64,000 nucleotides of DNA from Entamoeba invadens IP1. Its lineage: Eukaryota > Evosea > Mastigamoebida > Endamoebidae. The DNA lies in contig NW_004443767.1 in assembly GCF_000330505.1 (NCBI RefSeq), positions 347,985 to 411,984 of the forward strand. The letters are read 5' to 3'. Below are positions 21,557 through 31,750 of this stretch, piece by piece. The notes beneath the pieces were generated by a model, which did no database searches, was not told the DNA's origin, and was given only the letters and a program-made list of their open reading frames with translations. The translations under genes were made by a program, and so were the position numbers. Each line of letters starts with the position of its first letter. The first letter of the stretch is position 1.

Positions 21557-22765
21557 ATGAAGCCTGCACAAGTTCCAGAGTGGAAACGAAAGCTTTTAGA
21601 AAAACGTCAAAGCAAAGGCAACACAGTGACTGATGAATTGGAAAAGAAGCTTCAAGAACGAAACAGTCAACAAGAAACTAAAGGGGAACCTCCCCTTGAA
21701 CAACCTGTTACAAAGACACAAGACCAACCCGTTAAAGAAGAGTCTTCCAAGCAACAAGAACAACCAATTGAAGTCAAAGAGACTTTGAAGTCAATTCAAG
21801 AAACACCAAAAGAACGACAACAGAGTGTAGAACAAAATAAAGAATCAACAGGAGACGAGCCACTTCAAATAATCCCCCATCGACCAAAATCAATGCGAAG
21901 ATCAAAAACTGAAAATACAAAAGTCGAAGTAAAAACTGAAAAATTGCAGTCTGACAAAAAAATGGAAGACACCCCACAAGCTCTAAGAAAGTCGGTGAAA
22001 GCAACAACCCCCGTCACACAAGGCAAACCAACAGTGAACGCGAAGTTGATTTGTCTTGGTGAGAGTGGGACTGGGAAATCGTCGATCATTGAAAAGTTAG
22101 TCAATGACATTTTCAGAAATGCGTATGTCGCGACTATTGGGGCAGATTGGAGTAAAAAGGAATTCAAATTGAAGGAAGCGCAGTTTGTAGCGACGATATG
22201 GGATACTGGTTTGTGACTCATATAACTTTTTTTATATACATATAAAACAGAGTCGATACAAGACTCGTTCATATACCAAAGAGAATAACAAACAGCTGGA
22301 CAAGAACGATTCAGAAATGTAACAGCCGGGTGTTACAGAGATGTCAATGGTGTAGTGTTTGTGTTTGATGTATCGAACAGAGCGTCTTTTGAAGGTGTGT
22401 TATAATATCTAACATATAATTAATATATGATATTAATTAAATACTAATTAATAGGAATATCATTTTGGATAGCAGATGTCAAAGAAAAAGGAAATACTAA
22501 ATATGGAACAATACTGTGTGGAAATAAAGCGGACTTGGAAGTCAGAGCAGTCTCTACACAAGAAGGACAAGCACTTGCTGACAAGTTTGGGATGAAATAC
22601 TTTGAAACCTCGGCGAAAGAAGGAACAAATATCCAAACGATGTTTGAAACCCTCTTGGCAGACGCATATAAGCTCGACCCCGAAATGGGGACGAGAGGAA
22701 GTCTGAAGAAATTGCCGATAGAAGAGAAACAAAAACAACAACCACAAAGCTCGGGGTGTTGCTGA
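21557..22765 (+). CDS. Rab-family GTPase with long N-terminal extension (three exons)
   Basis: Exons 21557-22208, 22296-22394 and 22455-22765; the introns of 87 and 60 bp start GTTTGT and GTGTGT. The spliced protein is 353 residues. Residues about 163-345 are a complete small GTPase: GESGTGKSS (P-loop), VATIGADW (switch I Thr), WDTAGQERF (created by the first splice), CGNKADL (NKxD) and ETSAKEG. The C terminus SSGCC is a double-cysteine geranylgeranylation site, which identifies the Rab family. The first 160 residues are a hydrophilic Lys/Glu/Gln/Thr-rich extension without obvious domains. It regulates membrane traffic when GTP-bound. It is convergent with the BspA-LRR gene, with 88 bp between the stops. 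Confidence 0.92.
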
Positions 22766-22853
22766 GCACTTCCATTCATTTTTTAGTCACTTTAATATTT
22801 TTTGTTGGAAATCAAATTATTTCAAATGTCTTTTAAATGAAAATAAAACTCAT

Positions 22854-25658
22854 TCAATAAAATGAAAAAGTTGCATTTGTGTATTTCAAAATGTGCTGTG
22901 GTGCTTGGAAAGAAGAGGAACAATGAAGAGACGTTAAAGAAGAGCAACCTTTGAAACACAAAACCCCAAATTTGGTGACTGAAGCTGGAATAACTAAGTC
23001 TGTAAGTGAGGAACAATTGTGGAAGGACATATCACATATCTTTTGAATGGACGTTGGGATGTCGATAAAAGACAGTGACTTACAGTTTTTGAACATGAAA
23101 TTTCTAATTTTGGTGAGTGTTGTGGGAAGGCGGATTTCATTCAAAAATGGCAAATTGGCGAAGCACAAATGAGTGCCAAATACAACGCTTTTTGAAAAGG
23201 ATATATCTCTTAAATTAGAGCATCCTATGAATGCATAGTCATTAATAAAAGTTACAGAGTTTGGTAAAATAACTTTTGTAAGGGAAGTGCAGTTTGCATA
23301 ATTTCTCAGTGACAAAGCTTTGATGTTATTTTTCACTTCAATGCTTTTAAGTTGGCAAAAGTTCACTAAATACCTCTCACAAAGACTTGCAGTCTGAGCC
23401 GGAACAAATTTGGGGTGTTTGGCGAGCGAATCACATCCATAGAGTGCGTAGTCTTCAATTTCAATTTCATTAACGGGTGACTCAATGATTCGGAGTGACT
23501 TCACATTATAAAAGACTTTATAAGGCAATGTTTTTAGTCCACTTGGCAACGTCAAAGAAGTGATTCCTTTTGCTTCATAAAATGCGCCAATTCCTAGAGA
23601 AGTTAAAGAGTCTGCAAATTTCATGTCAACCCAATAATTAAAATTGCTTTGTTGAAAGCAGTAATCCCCAATTTCTTTGAGATATAACATAGCAACACTA
23701 ACATCTTCTTTGTAGTAAAGACGATCTTCAAATATATTTGCTGCGATTTTTGGAATGCCACACAAGTCTGGACTGGTCCATGCCCACTGTTCATAACTTC
23801 TGGCTGGTTCTCTGAAACGAACTCCTTTGATATAATTGAAACCATTAACCACATTATCAGGTAAGTAATGTTCATCTTCATAATGTTCTGAATATTCAAC
23901 AAGATAGTCAACTACAATATTTTTGCCCGATGTGCACCATGAGCAGTACGAATTAAAATGAGTTAACGTCACAACTCCTTTGCGACATTCCAACCTCAGG
24001 CCATAACATTTTAACAAGTCAATCGATTTCACAGTTGTGTTTAAGTAAACCTTTGTGCTCAAACAGTTCTCACACTCAAGAAACTCGATGTTGTAACTGT
24101 CCAAACGGATTATACTATTTGGAGCTTCAACAATTTTCATTCGAGTTATTGTAAACGGAATTCCAAAAAGAGCGATTGAGTCTTTAATTTCACAAGAACA
24201 TATCCTTTCAAAGTTGACACCGTTGGAAATGAGTTGTGGTAACACACCAAACTTTTGTTTTTCAACAACTACATAATCGGAGTCTTTCCACATAAATACT
24301 TCTAAATCTTTTACTTGTTCAACAAACACTCTGAAATTGTCTTGCTCGTCTGTGGTTAGTTTGTTGAATTTTTCTATCTCAAATACAGCCTCCGTTTTCA
24401 TCCTTCTTTCAAATTCGTCCATTGCTTTGTACCTATTAAACATTGCATCAAAGTATTCTGGAAGACCGAAAAATTGCTCAAATGGAACATCGCTGAGGTA
24501 CCTAAATTGCAATTCCTTTGATATTCCAATTTGAGTTTCATGTGAACATAACACCTGAACTCTTTCACCACGGTTAAGACTAAAATTTTCTAAATGTTGT
24601 GGTATTTCAACATTAAAATAAATTGTCCTTGGCAAGTCTAACACAACAGTCCTTACATCAATTTGTGAAATGTTCAAATCGTCTGTTGTACTCTTAGTAA
24701 TTACAATTTTATCAAAATGTTTGTTTGTCATTTTTACATACTTGGTAACACCTTCCACTTCTCTCTCTTCAATGTTTATACTCTTATTAACATTATTAAA
24801 AGATGCTGGCACATTCAAGTCATTGTACTTCTCAAAGTCTTTGATCCCAAGAAGCATCACTTTAAAAACTGTCTTGATCTTTCTAAATATCTCATTCTCA
24901 TAATCACAAAGCTCTTCATTTCGTAAATACAAAAACTTTTCCAAGTAAAGCCCACCTTTTGCAGAACTGAGTGGAAGAAAGTACTTCAGTTGTCCTTTTC
25001 CACTTGAAAAAATTCTTAACCGTTCCAAATTGTGAAGCTCTAAAAACATATCCACGTTTTTGTCAATGTCTGAGAGAAATTTCAGTGCAATTTGTTCAAC
25101 ATCTTCAGTGAATTCATCGATCTCTGGAACGACTATTGTCACACCCAACAAATTATCCCATTTTTGGATGTTTCTTAAAAAGAAGTCAAGTGTTTCTCTT
25201 GAGTGGATAACAAAATTTTGGAATTTTGAAATGTTCTTGAAATGTAATGTTTCAAAGGGGAAGTGTGTTGAACATATTGGGAACGGTTCGACCTTGTTGA
25301 GAATAAAATCATTTGTTACAGTAAATTCCCTCTCCGACAAATTTGACACTTTAATATACTTGATTTGACTTGAGAACTCCTCTTGTATTTGGATTCGATA
25401 TGAAGGAATATGTAATGTTTTAATGTTTGGAAACAACTTTAGAATGTCTTTTGTATAGTGTTCAGAAAGGTATCTCTGATACACATTAACTTTATAATAA
25501 TTGGTGTGTACATTCTCTTGTATAACTGGATTGATTTGTAGACGTTCCATTACTTTTTTGCACTTCTTATTAACAGTTACAAACGCACGCAGTGCCTTAA
25601 ATGAGTTTATGTAAAGTACCACATTCATCATGAAAAACTCTTCCAACTTATTAGACAT
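22854..25658 (-). CDS. BspA-type leucine-rich-repeat protein with F-box-like start
   Basis: A 934-residue protein. Residues 1-45 (LEEFFMMNVVLYINSFKALR, then VNKKCKKVMERLQINP) match the N terminus of the SPRY protein at 279-2294 and look F-box-like. The middle is a divergent leucine-rich region. From about residue 690 to the end there are tandem BspA/TpLRR repeats of about 23 residues: LTSLTLPSGLKTLPYKVF, LTKVILPNSVTFINDYAFIG, LNEIRLPTTLTKIRNFMFKN and so on. Entamoeba encodes large families of such proteins; some are surface-exposed, but this one has no signal peptide or membrane anchor and is probably cytosolic. No intron is needed. The last repeat ends without a cap. Confidence 0.88.
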   Translation of the reverse strand: MSNKLEEFFMMNVVLYINSFKALRAFVTVNKKCKKVMERLQINPVIQENVHTNYYKVNVYQRYLSEHYTKDILKLFPNIKTLHIPSYRIQIQEEFSSQIKYIKVSNLSEREFTVTNDFILNKVEPFPICSTHFPFETLHFKNISKFQNFVIHSRETLDFFLRNIQKWDNLLGVTIVVPEIDEFTEDVEQIALKFLSDIDKNVDMFLELHNLERLRIFSSGKGQLKYFLPLSSAKGGLYLEKFLYLRNEELCDYENEIFRKIKTVFKVMLLGIKDFEKYNDLNVPASFNNVNKSINIEEREVEGVTKYVKMTNKHFDKIVITKSTTDDLNISQIDVRTVVLDLPRTIYFNVEIPQHLENFSLNRGERVQVLCSHETQIGISKELQFRYLSDVPFEQFFGLPEYFDAMFNRYKAMDEFERRMKTEAVFEIEKFNKLTTDEQDNFRVFVEQVKDLEVFMWKDSDYVVVEKQKFGVLPQLISNGVNFERICSCEIKDSIALFGIPFTITRMKIVEAPNSIIRLDSYNIEFLECENCLSTKVYLNTTVKSIDLLKCYGLRLECRKGVVTLTHFNSYCSWCTSGKNIVVDYLVEYSEHYEDEHYLPDNVVNGFNYIKGVRFREPARSYEQWAWTSPDLCGIPKIAANIFEDRLYYKEDVSVAMLYLKEIGDYCFQQSNFNYWVDMKFADSLTSLGIGAFYEAKGITSLTLPSGLKTLPYKVFYNVKSLRIIESPVNEIEIEDYALYGCDSLAKHPKFVPAQTASLCERYLVNFCQLKSIEVKNNIKALSLRNYANCTSLTKVILPNSVTFINDYAFIGCSNLRDISFSKSVVFGTHLCFANLPFLNEIRLPTTLTKIRNFMFKNCKSLSFIDIPTSIQKICDMSFHNCSSLTDLVIPASVTKFGVLCFKGCSSLTSLHCSSSFQAPQHILKYTNATFSFY

Positions 25659-25949
25659 AATAAACTCGTGTTTTTGAGTTTTAAATTTTTAAATAGGTAC
25701 TTTTTACCAATTGCAACAGTTTCAGTTCAAAACTCAAACTTTTTATAAACGAAGTCTATAGAATACTTTTCAATTAAAATAATTAATATAATTTAGAGTT
25801 TTGTGATACTAAAAAGGTTTAATTTTTAATTAAAAACTAGAGAGGGTTTATATAATAAATAAATAATAATATTTATCATATATATAATATAATTAAGTAA
25901 TGAAATGTTTTAAAAATAATCAAAAAAAGAACACCAAAAGATATTAAAC

Positions 25950-27367
25950 ATGTCTCTTTGGGGAAACTCCTACTTTAAAAAGAATTCAAAACCCTCGGAA
26001 AAACCAAAACAGACTTCCGTCCTCTCTTCAAACATTAAAAAAGAAACCACAGAAAAAATCCTTCTTCCTCATGAGGGAGAAACAACCCTTGAGAGACTTT
26101 TGCGAATCGACCAAGAAGACAGACTTCACGGGAGTCGAGCGAAGTCTTCTAAAAAGGTATTTAAAACGATGCAAGAGAAGGATGAAGATGATGACAAGAG
26201 TGAAGACTCTTCTGATAGTTTAGATAAATCAAACGATGACTCCGAAGGCGCCCAAATGAAGATGGAAGACGACGACTCATTTTCTGAAGAAGAAGTTAAA
26301 GAGGAATTGAGTGGAGAAGAGAGTTCTTCTGAAGACGAGGACAAGGCGAAAGCGACTAAAAGTAAAAAGGATAAAGACGAAGAAGAAGAAGACCTTGTTT
26401 TGGGAGGTAAAGACACATTTAAGTTCGACGACTCTTCTGTTTCGGAAGACGAACAATCTGAACAGAAAAAGAAATTAACGCCAAAGGAGAAAGATGCACA
26501 ACGCGAAGCTCGTCATGCCAAAGATGCCGATTGCACTGTTTTCATTCAAAATGTGAATAAAAAACTCGACTATAAAACAATCGGAACTTTCTTGCGCACT
26601 TTTGGCCGTGTCGTGTCGTACAGGATTCGATGTGTAGCACGTGACGTAGACACCCCAACGCACGGGTTTTACACCTACGCCAACATGAAATGTAACGACG
26701 TGAAAAAGACATTCAGTGTGTTTGCTGTCTTCAAGAATCCGGAGACTGCAGAGAATATCGCGAACCAACTTGATGGACTCTTTTATGAAGGGTTTCATCT
26801 GCGTGCTGATGTTATGAGTAACAAAGGACAACACCGGGGTGTTAAAAGAACAGTGACTATTGCTGGTCTTCCATACAGTTTGTTATCCACGTTTCATTAA
26901 TTATATAATTATAGTAATTAATACCAATAGAATAACAAATAGAAACAGAAGAAGAAGATGTGAGGAAGTGGTTAGACGGCAAAGGGTTGAAAGTTGAGCG
27001 TGTTGCTTTGCTGAGAATCAAAGAGACCCAACAGTGCTCTGGCTTTGGGTTTGTCACATTTGAGAATAAAGAAGACGTCGAAAAGGTGTACGGATTCAAT
27101 GGAGACACTTTACTCAATCGAACAATTCGATTTGGACCGTATCACAAAGACCAAAACAAATACCTCGACAAGAAGAAGGAGCGTGTGGAGAAGATTCGTG
27201 CCGCGAAGAGAGAGAAGAAGAGAGTTAATAGTGAGCGTAGTAAGGCGTTACTTGGCAAGAAGCGAAAGGATGAAGAGCGTTCCAAAGCACAGGCAAAAGA
27301 GGTCAAAGCAAAGAACAAAGCCAAGAAGTTTAGACACGAGACAAAGCCGAGGAAGAATTTTGACTAG
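25950..27367 (+). CDS. Nucleolar RRM protein, RBM34/Nop12-like (two exons)
   Basis: Exons 25950-26877 and 26943-27367 with a 65-bp GTTTGT...TAG intron; 450 residues. The N-terminal 180 residues are Lys/Glu/Ser-rich with acidic runs. RRM1 begins at DCTVFIQNVNKKLDYKTIGTF and RRM2 at RTVTIAGLPY, whose continuation (EEEDVRKWL, then CSGFGFVTFENKEDVEKVYGFNG) lies in exon 2, so the splice is required to complete the fold. The basic tail (KKERVEKIRAAKREKKR) is a nucleolar-type signal. Two RRMs followed by a basic tail is the layout of RBM34/Nop12, which act in 60S ribosome assembly. Alternative acceptor AG at 26930 gives an immediate stop and is rejected. Confidence 0.85.
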
Positions 27368-27557
27368 ATTGATTTTTTTATTACGAAGTCTTATATAATT
27401 GCGTAACAGAAAGGTACTTTTTGCTTCTTCTTATTACTAATTAATACCAACTCCTTTTTCAATTCGTTTTACTTGTGCAAATGAAACCCTACCCTCCGCA
27501 TTTTCCTCATTTTGAAGAAACCAAAAAAAAGAAAAGAAAACTGAATACTAGTTGGTG

Positions 27558-28169
27558 TTACATCAACTCTGCCAATTCATCTTCTTCTGCTTTGCTCATG
27601 ACTTTCTTGGCCTTTTCTTTTGTGACTTTGGTCTTGGCCTTTGGGAGATCTTCCTCAAGTTGGGCAAGTTCATCGTCTTGCTCATCTTTCACTTCATCTT
27701 CTAAATCAGCAAGGTCATCCTCCAATTCCCCTTGGTCGACATCTTGAAGATCTTCACCAAGCAGTTCCCCGACCTCGTGTGATTTTTCGTTGTTCTCTCT
27801 GAGCGACTCCATTGTTTTTTCGACCTTGGCCGGGTCCATTTCTTTGTTGATCTTTGTCATGGTTTTGTTCATCTCAGCCATGGATTTAGCGGTGTCGATT
27901 TTAACTTTGGCGCCTTCGATTTCAAGGATCTGCCCTTCAAGATTTGAACGAAGTTGAATGTCTTCGTTCATGTGCTTTTCGTGGAGCTTTTTGAGCTTGA
28001 GGTGTTGTGAAGCGCCCGTCTTATCGCCCTTTTTCATACAAGCCTTTGCAAGGGCAAGTTCTTTTTCCATTCTTTGTCTGTCGTACTCCTCTTTTTTCTC
28101 GATGGTTTTAATACGTTCGTTAACTTTTGCGACTGTTTGCTTTGTTGAATTCTTTTTAAACCATGACAT
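27558..28169 (-). CDS. Snf7/Vps32 (CHMP4) ESCRT-III subunit
   Basis: A 203-residue protein beginning MSWFKKNSTKQTV. It has the ESCRT-III plan: basic helical hairpin (IEKKEEYDRQRMEKELALAK, ASQHLKLKKLHEKHM), helices 3-4 (KSMAEMNKTMTKINKEMDPAKVEKTM) and an acidic C terminus ending EEDELAELM, a probable MIM-type or Bro1-binding helix. Snf7 polymerises on membranes and drives budding and scission at multivesicular bodies and in cytokinesis. An ATG 13 codons earlier is in frame, but the family start MSxFxx favours the one chosen. Convergent with the RRM gene. Confidence 0.88.
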   Translation of the reverse strand: MSWFKKNSTKQTVAKVNERIKTIEKKEEYDRQRMEKELALAKACMKKGDKTGASQHLKLKKLHEKHMNEDIQLRSNLEGQILEIEGAKVKIDTAKSMAEMNKTMTKINKEMDPAKVEKTMESLRENNEKSHEVGELLGEDLQDVDQGELEDDLADLEDEVKDEQDDELAQLEEDLPKAKTKVTKEKAKKVMSKAEEDELAELM

Positions 28170-28754
28170 GTTGTGTGAAAGGTGGGACTGATTTAAGCAG
28201 TTCCACATATATAGAGTTAGTGGTTTATTAATAAGAAATAATTCAAAAGGAACACGGTTGCTTTTCTCGTTTGTAAAACCATATTTTTACTAAACAAATA
28301 TCAATAAAAACAATTCAAATCGTTCTTTTAGATCTATAATATCCAAAAGTACAATTATATCAATATAGTCCCCATATTATAGTATACAAATTGATTGTGT
28401 TATTATTAGTACACATTTTTGGAACATTTTGGATGAGTTCCAGTTCTTGAAAAAAAGGAAAGAAAATACAAAAAAGAGTCAGTTGTTTTTCTGGTATAGA
28501 ATAAAAGAATTATTAGATGGAATGAACTGTAAATTGGACAATTCGTCTTTGATTTCGAAAGAAAAATGTTGTCGACTTGTTTTTTTATTAAAAACTGTTA
28601 TATAAAACATTCGACAATAACGAAGAGTGTTGACTTGGTTTATTCCTTTTCAAAGTAAAAACATATTATTCTTCTAATAAAACAGGTGTTTATCATTCAA
28701 AAATTCAAAAGTCGATTAAAAAACTTAGAAACTGAAGAACAGGTCAGACTTTAT
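28170..28754. other. Intergenic, AT-rich
   Basis: About 585 bp between Snf7 and RPS26, both on the minus strand. It holds the Snf7 promoter and the RPS26 3' flank. No ORF, repeat or RNA gene was seen. Confidence 0.5.
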
Positions 28755-29192
28755 TTACTGGAAGGATTTGAAAGGTCTTTCCTTAGGTGCAACAGCGACT
28801 TTTGGAGCGACAGCGATGACTGGTGCAGTGGTAGCTTGAGCTGGTGCTTCTGTTGGTTTTGCGGTTGTAGTCTTAGTTGATCTCTTGATGATTCTCTTTG
28901 GTGGTGTTCTGATCTTTCTGTCTTCGTGTGATCTGACTCTAACAATTCTACCGTGAATAGCACACGCAACACAATACTGATTTTTCAAATAAGTCTTTGG
29001 TAACTTGTATTTGACAATTGCGGAGTTGTCTGAAATGTCTCTGACGGCAGCAGCCTCAACAATATTTTTGATTGTGTATCTCTTGATTGCTTTGTCTTTT
29101 GCAACACATCGACCACAATTTGTGCAACGAACGCTTTGGACGTGTCCTCTTCCCTTCTTTGCTCTTCCGTTGTTGCGTCTCTTCGAAGTCAT
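28755..29192 (-). CDS. RPS26: 40S ribosomal protein eS26
   Basis: A 145-residue small-subunit protein. It starts [17 protein letters not shown] and continues with [50 protein letters not shown] and [12 protein letters not shown], a full match to eS26, including the zinc-binding CxxC and CxxC pairs. eS26 sits at the mRNA exit channel of the 40S subunit. The C-terminal 35 residues are an Ala/Thr/Pro-rich extension longer than in yeast or human. The gene for its chaperone TSR2 lies immediately upstream on the same strand, with a perfect inverted repeat between them. Confidence 0.97.
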   Translation of the reverse strand: MTSKRRNNGRAKKGRGHVQSVRCTNCGRCVAKDKAIKRYTIKNIVEAAAVRDISDNSAIVKYKLPKTYLKNQYCVACAIHGRIVRVRSHEDRKIRTPPKRIIKRSTKTTTAKPTEAPAQATTAPVIAVAPKVAVAPKERPFKSFQ

Positions 29193-29657
29193 CCCTGTAC
29201 AACCTCTTTTGAAGTTGGTGATGCTCTCTATAACCCTTTTTCACACTTTTTAGCTCTTTTTACTTTCAAAATGCTATTAAAAGAATTATTTGTGATACTT
29301 TAAATATTTTAAAGTATCACAAAGAACGCAGTTTTGGGACTAACCCTATAACATTTCAATACCATTTAATTGAAATTTGTTTTTTATTCACTCAAATATT
29401 GTTTTATTTGTTGTTATGAACAAGTCTATTAATTTCCAATTCTTTGTGTTTTTTTCACAAAGTTTAAATGATAAAGTTATATATAATTTTAATTTTTTGG
29501 AAATTGAAAAAATAATAATATTTTTATTAATATATTTATTAATATATTTATAGTAAGATGTTTAATACAGATGAGAAGGTTTAAATGTAAAAAGTGTCGT
29601 TATTTCAATAACCAAGCTTTGTTTATAAACTCAACTGATTATTTACTCTTATTTAAT
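29193..29657. other. RPS26 upstream region / TSR2 3' flank
   Basis: About 465 bp. It contains the 35-bp perfect inverted repeat at 29289-29323 and AT-rich DNA. It is the likely promoter region of RPS26. Confidence 0.55.
29289..29323. repeat. Perfect 16-bp inverted repeat upstream of RPS26
   Basis: Arms TTTGTGATACTTTAAA (29289-29304) and TTTAAAGTATCACAAA (29308-29323) are exact reverse complements separated by TAT. The element lies about 97 bp before the RPS26 ATG. Such symmetry suggests a dimeric factor site or a transcript hairpin; it is not part of any coding sequence. Confidence 0.7.
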
Positions 29658-30352
29658 TCATTCATTTGTTGTTTTGTTTTCTTCATCTTTGTAGTTGTTG
29701 TTTGTTTCTTCGTCACCAACTTCTTCTTCTTCATTATCATCATCATTATTATCTTCGTCTTCTTCTTCATCCTCTTCTTCACCGTCTTCATTATCATCTT
29801 CCCCTTCTTCGTCCTCATTTTGATCGTCATAACAATCGTCCTCATCTTCGTCTTCCTCGTCATCATCGTTATCACCGTCAACGTATTGCGCAAACCCAGC
29901 GCTTTCTAAAGGCTTTTTAGCGTCTTCGATTATTTGTTTAGCTAAAGTCAGTTCTCCCACAATACACTCGGCACAAAGTCTTCCAATCAAATTAGAAATG
30001 TCCTGTATTTCCGCTTCGATGTCATCTTCAACACTTGTTGACATTTTGTTTTCAAAAAAGCTTATGAGAGTATCACAGAGTGTGTTTGGGTTGATTGTAT
30101 TTCCTTCTATTGGTCAGTTCAATTCCAAATGAATGAACAACATAGAAACAAACTATTTTTATACCGCGCTAACATGGATTGAATCATCGAATCTTTTTTT
30201 TGTTCCGAGTCTTGTCCACCAAATTGGTGTTCTACAGTGAGTCTTAGTGTTGACCAACATTTCATAAGTCCACACACGCTATCTTCAAATACCTTATACT
30301 CGGCCTCTCTGTCTTTCCATGGGGAGTTGCTTGGAAATGGATGTTTAGACAT
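29658..30352 (-). CDS. TSR2: TSR2-like pre-rRNA processing protein, eS26 chaperone (two exons)
   Basis: Exon 1 is 30154-30352 (start MSKHPFPSN) and exon 2 is 29658-30106; the 47-bp intron starts GTTTGT and ends TAG, and the phases match. The spliced product is 215 residues. Exon 1 has the WGG-family core FEDSVCGLMKCWSTLRLTVE followed by HQFGGQDS. Exon 2 supplies the helical part (LCDTLISFFENK, then SVEDDIEAEIQDI) and a strongly acidic tail (runs of D/E from about residue 125), as in yeast TSR2. TSR2 escorts eS26 to assembling 40S subunits, and its acidic tail contacts the basic client. Without splicing neither half looks like a known protein. The RPS26 gene lies 465 bp downstream on the same strand. 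Confidence 0.85.
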
Positions 30353-30534
30353 TCTCTCTATATGTAAGATGAGTTTCTCATATAAAAAAATAGCAAACAA
30401 TAAACACGATAAAACATAAAGGGTTCTAATTTAATTATATGACACAAATGTATAATTATATATACTATTAATGTATAATATAAGTTTTTTTCAAGAAAAG
30501 TATTATTTAATAACAAAAGAAACTATTAAAGTAT

Positions 30535-31081
30535 ATGAGTAAAACACAACAGGCAAACAATGTCATTTGGTACCAAAATGAAATTCACATTTCACGCAAA
30601 CGCGGGTCACATATCATAACTAAAGAAGTCGTCGGCTGTGTCGAGAAGGAATTAAAAAACATTAAAATAGGACTTTGCAACGTATTTTGTTTGTTCACTA
30701 TATGACTCAAAAAACACAGAGCACAGACTAACCAAAAGTGATGCATACGTCTGCGTCTTTGTCAATCAACGAAAACTACGACCCCAGTTTGTCAATCGTC
30801 TTAAGTGTGTTTCGTACTAATTTAAAGCGGTGAGAATTGACATAGAAAATTCTTTTAATAAAATGGTCCCCGACGGCGCGCAAAGATACGAACATTGTCT
30901 CGAGGGCGATGACGACGCTCCGGCACATATTAAAAGTATAATGTTAGGGTGCAGTCTCAACATTCCGATTCAAAACGGCGATTTATGTCTTGGCACGTGG
31001 CAAGGGATATACTTGAACGAGCACAGAGATAACGGCGGAAGCCGTACAATCGTTGTGACAATCAATGGCACCAATAAGTGA
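30535..31081 (+). CDS. YjbQ/UPF0047 family protein (three exons)
   Basis: Exons 30535-30688, 30739-30786 and 30828-31081; introns of 50 and 41 bp start GTTTGT and end AAG. The 151-residue product aligns end to end with bacterial YjbQ: VIWYQNEIHISRKRGSH, IKIGLCNVFLMHTSASLSI, NENYDPTVRIDIE, MVPDGA, then HIKSIMLGCSLNIP and GTWQGIYLNEHRDNGGSR. Family members have weak thiamine-phosphate synthase activity in bacteria; the true role is unsettled. Both acceptor choices are forced by the gap-free alignment to the family. Divergent to TSR2, with 182 bp between the start codons. Confidence 0.9.
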
Positions 31082-31156
31082 TTTGTTCCTCATTGTATTT
31101 GAGTTTATTGAGTTTGTATGTTATAAATGACAAGAAAAGAACACATAAATTAGAGC

Positions 31157-31750
31157 CTAACTGTGCTTCCAGAACATACCAATAAGAATACCAAAAGCAG
31201 CTACTACTATGGAGCCAAGTTCAATGTAAAACCCAATGAACGGGTTTGGAGAACTTTGAGCTAACCATTCCGATATGTTGTTTGCAAAGAAGAGAGCAAG
31301 CCACAGAATCATCCCAACAATGTTGATTGCCAAACTCACTATACCAAATACTAATAATATCCAAGTCCGTCCACCAACATTCAATTTCATGGATTTCAAA
31401 CACTTCTGTGTTGGCCCACAAGCATGAAGCAAGTAGTAAAGCGCAGTTATACCAGAAAGAACACAAGACGTGATCAACAATGTCATAGCAACTATACCAG
31501 ATGGTGCTAACTTTGAAAATTCATAAGTGTCTGAATACCCAAATCGACGAGTTGTGCTCAGCTCTTCACCAGTGGTACTGATGTCTTTACACCCATCATT
31601 TGTCCAGTGCAACAAATAAAACTGATAACTTTGTTTTGTGGTTTGTACATTTGCCATTGCCCATGACAAAGGAAGTGATGTGATTGTCAAGCCAATACTC
31701 ACAAGAAGAAAGATGGAAGAGACAAAAGGAAGAACGACAAATTTTCCCAT
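31157..31750 (-). CDS. Four-span membrane protein, family unknown
   Basis: A 197-residue protein with four hydrophobic segments at about 6-30, 88-112, 128-152 and 170-192. Between the first two lies a loop with W..DGC and Ser/Thr residues, so the overall plan resembles claudin or tetraspan families, but the diagnostic W-GLW-C-C or CCG motifs are missing. The N terminus follows directly into the first helix, which may act as a signal anchor. It probably sits in the plasma or an endomembrane. I recognise no named family. It is convergent with YjbQ, with only 75 bp between the stops. Confidence 0.75.
   Translation of the reverse strand: MGKFVVLPFVSSIFLLVSIGLTITSLPLSWAMANVQTTKQSYQFYLLHWTNDGCKDISTTGEELSTTRRFGYSDTYEFSKLAPSGIVAMTLLITSCVLSGITALYYLLHACGPTQKCLKSMKLNVGGRTWILLVFGIVSLAINIVGMILWLALFFANNISEWLAQSSPNPFIGFYIELGSIVVAAFGILIGMFWKHS

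Noticed and set aside
26931..26948. Alternative acceptor AG at 26930 in the RRM-protein intron
   Set aside because: It gives an in-frame TAA at once; the TAG ending at 26942 keeps RRM2 intact.
29571..29920. Long plus-strand frames opposite TSR2 exon 2
   Set aside because: They are the antisense of the acidic GAA/GAT-rich tail of TSR2.
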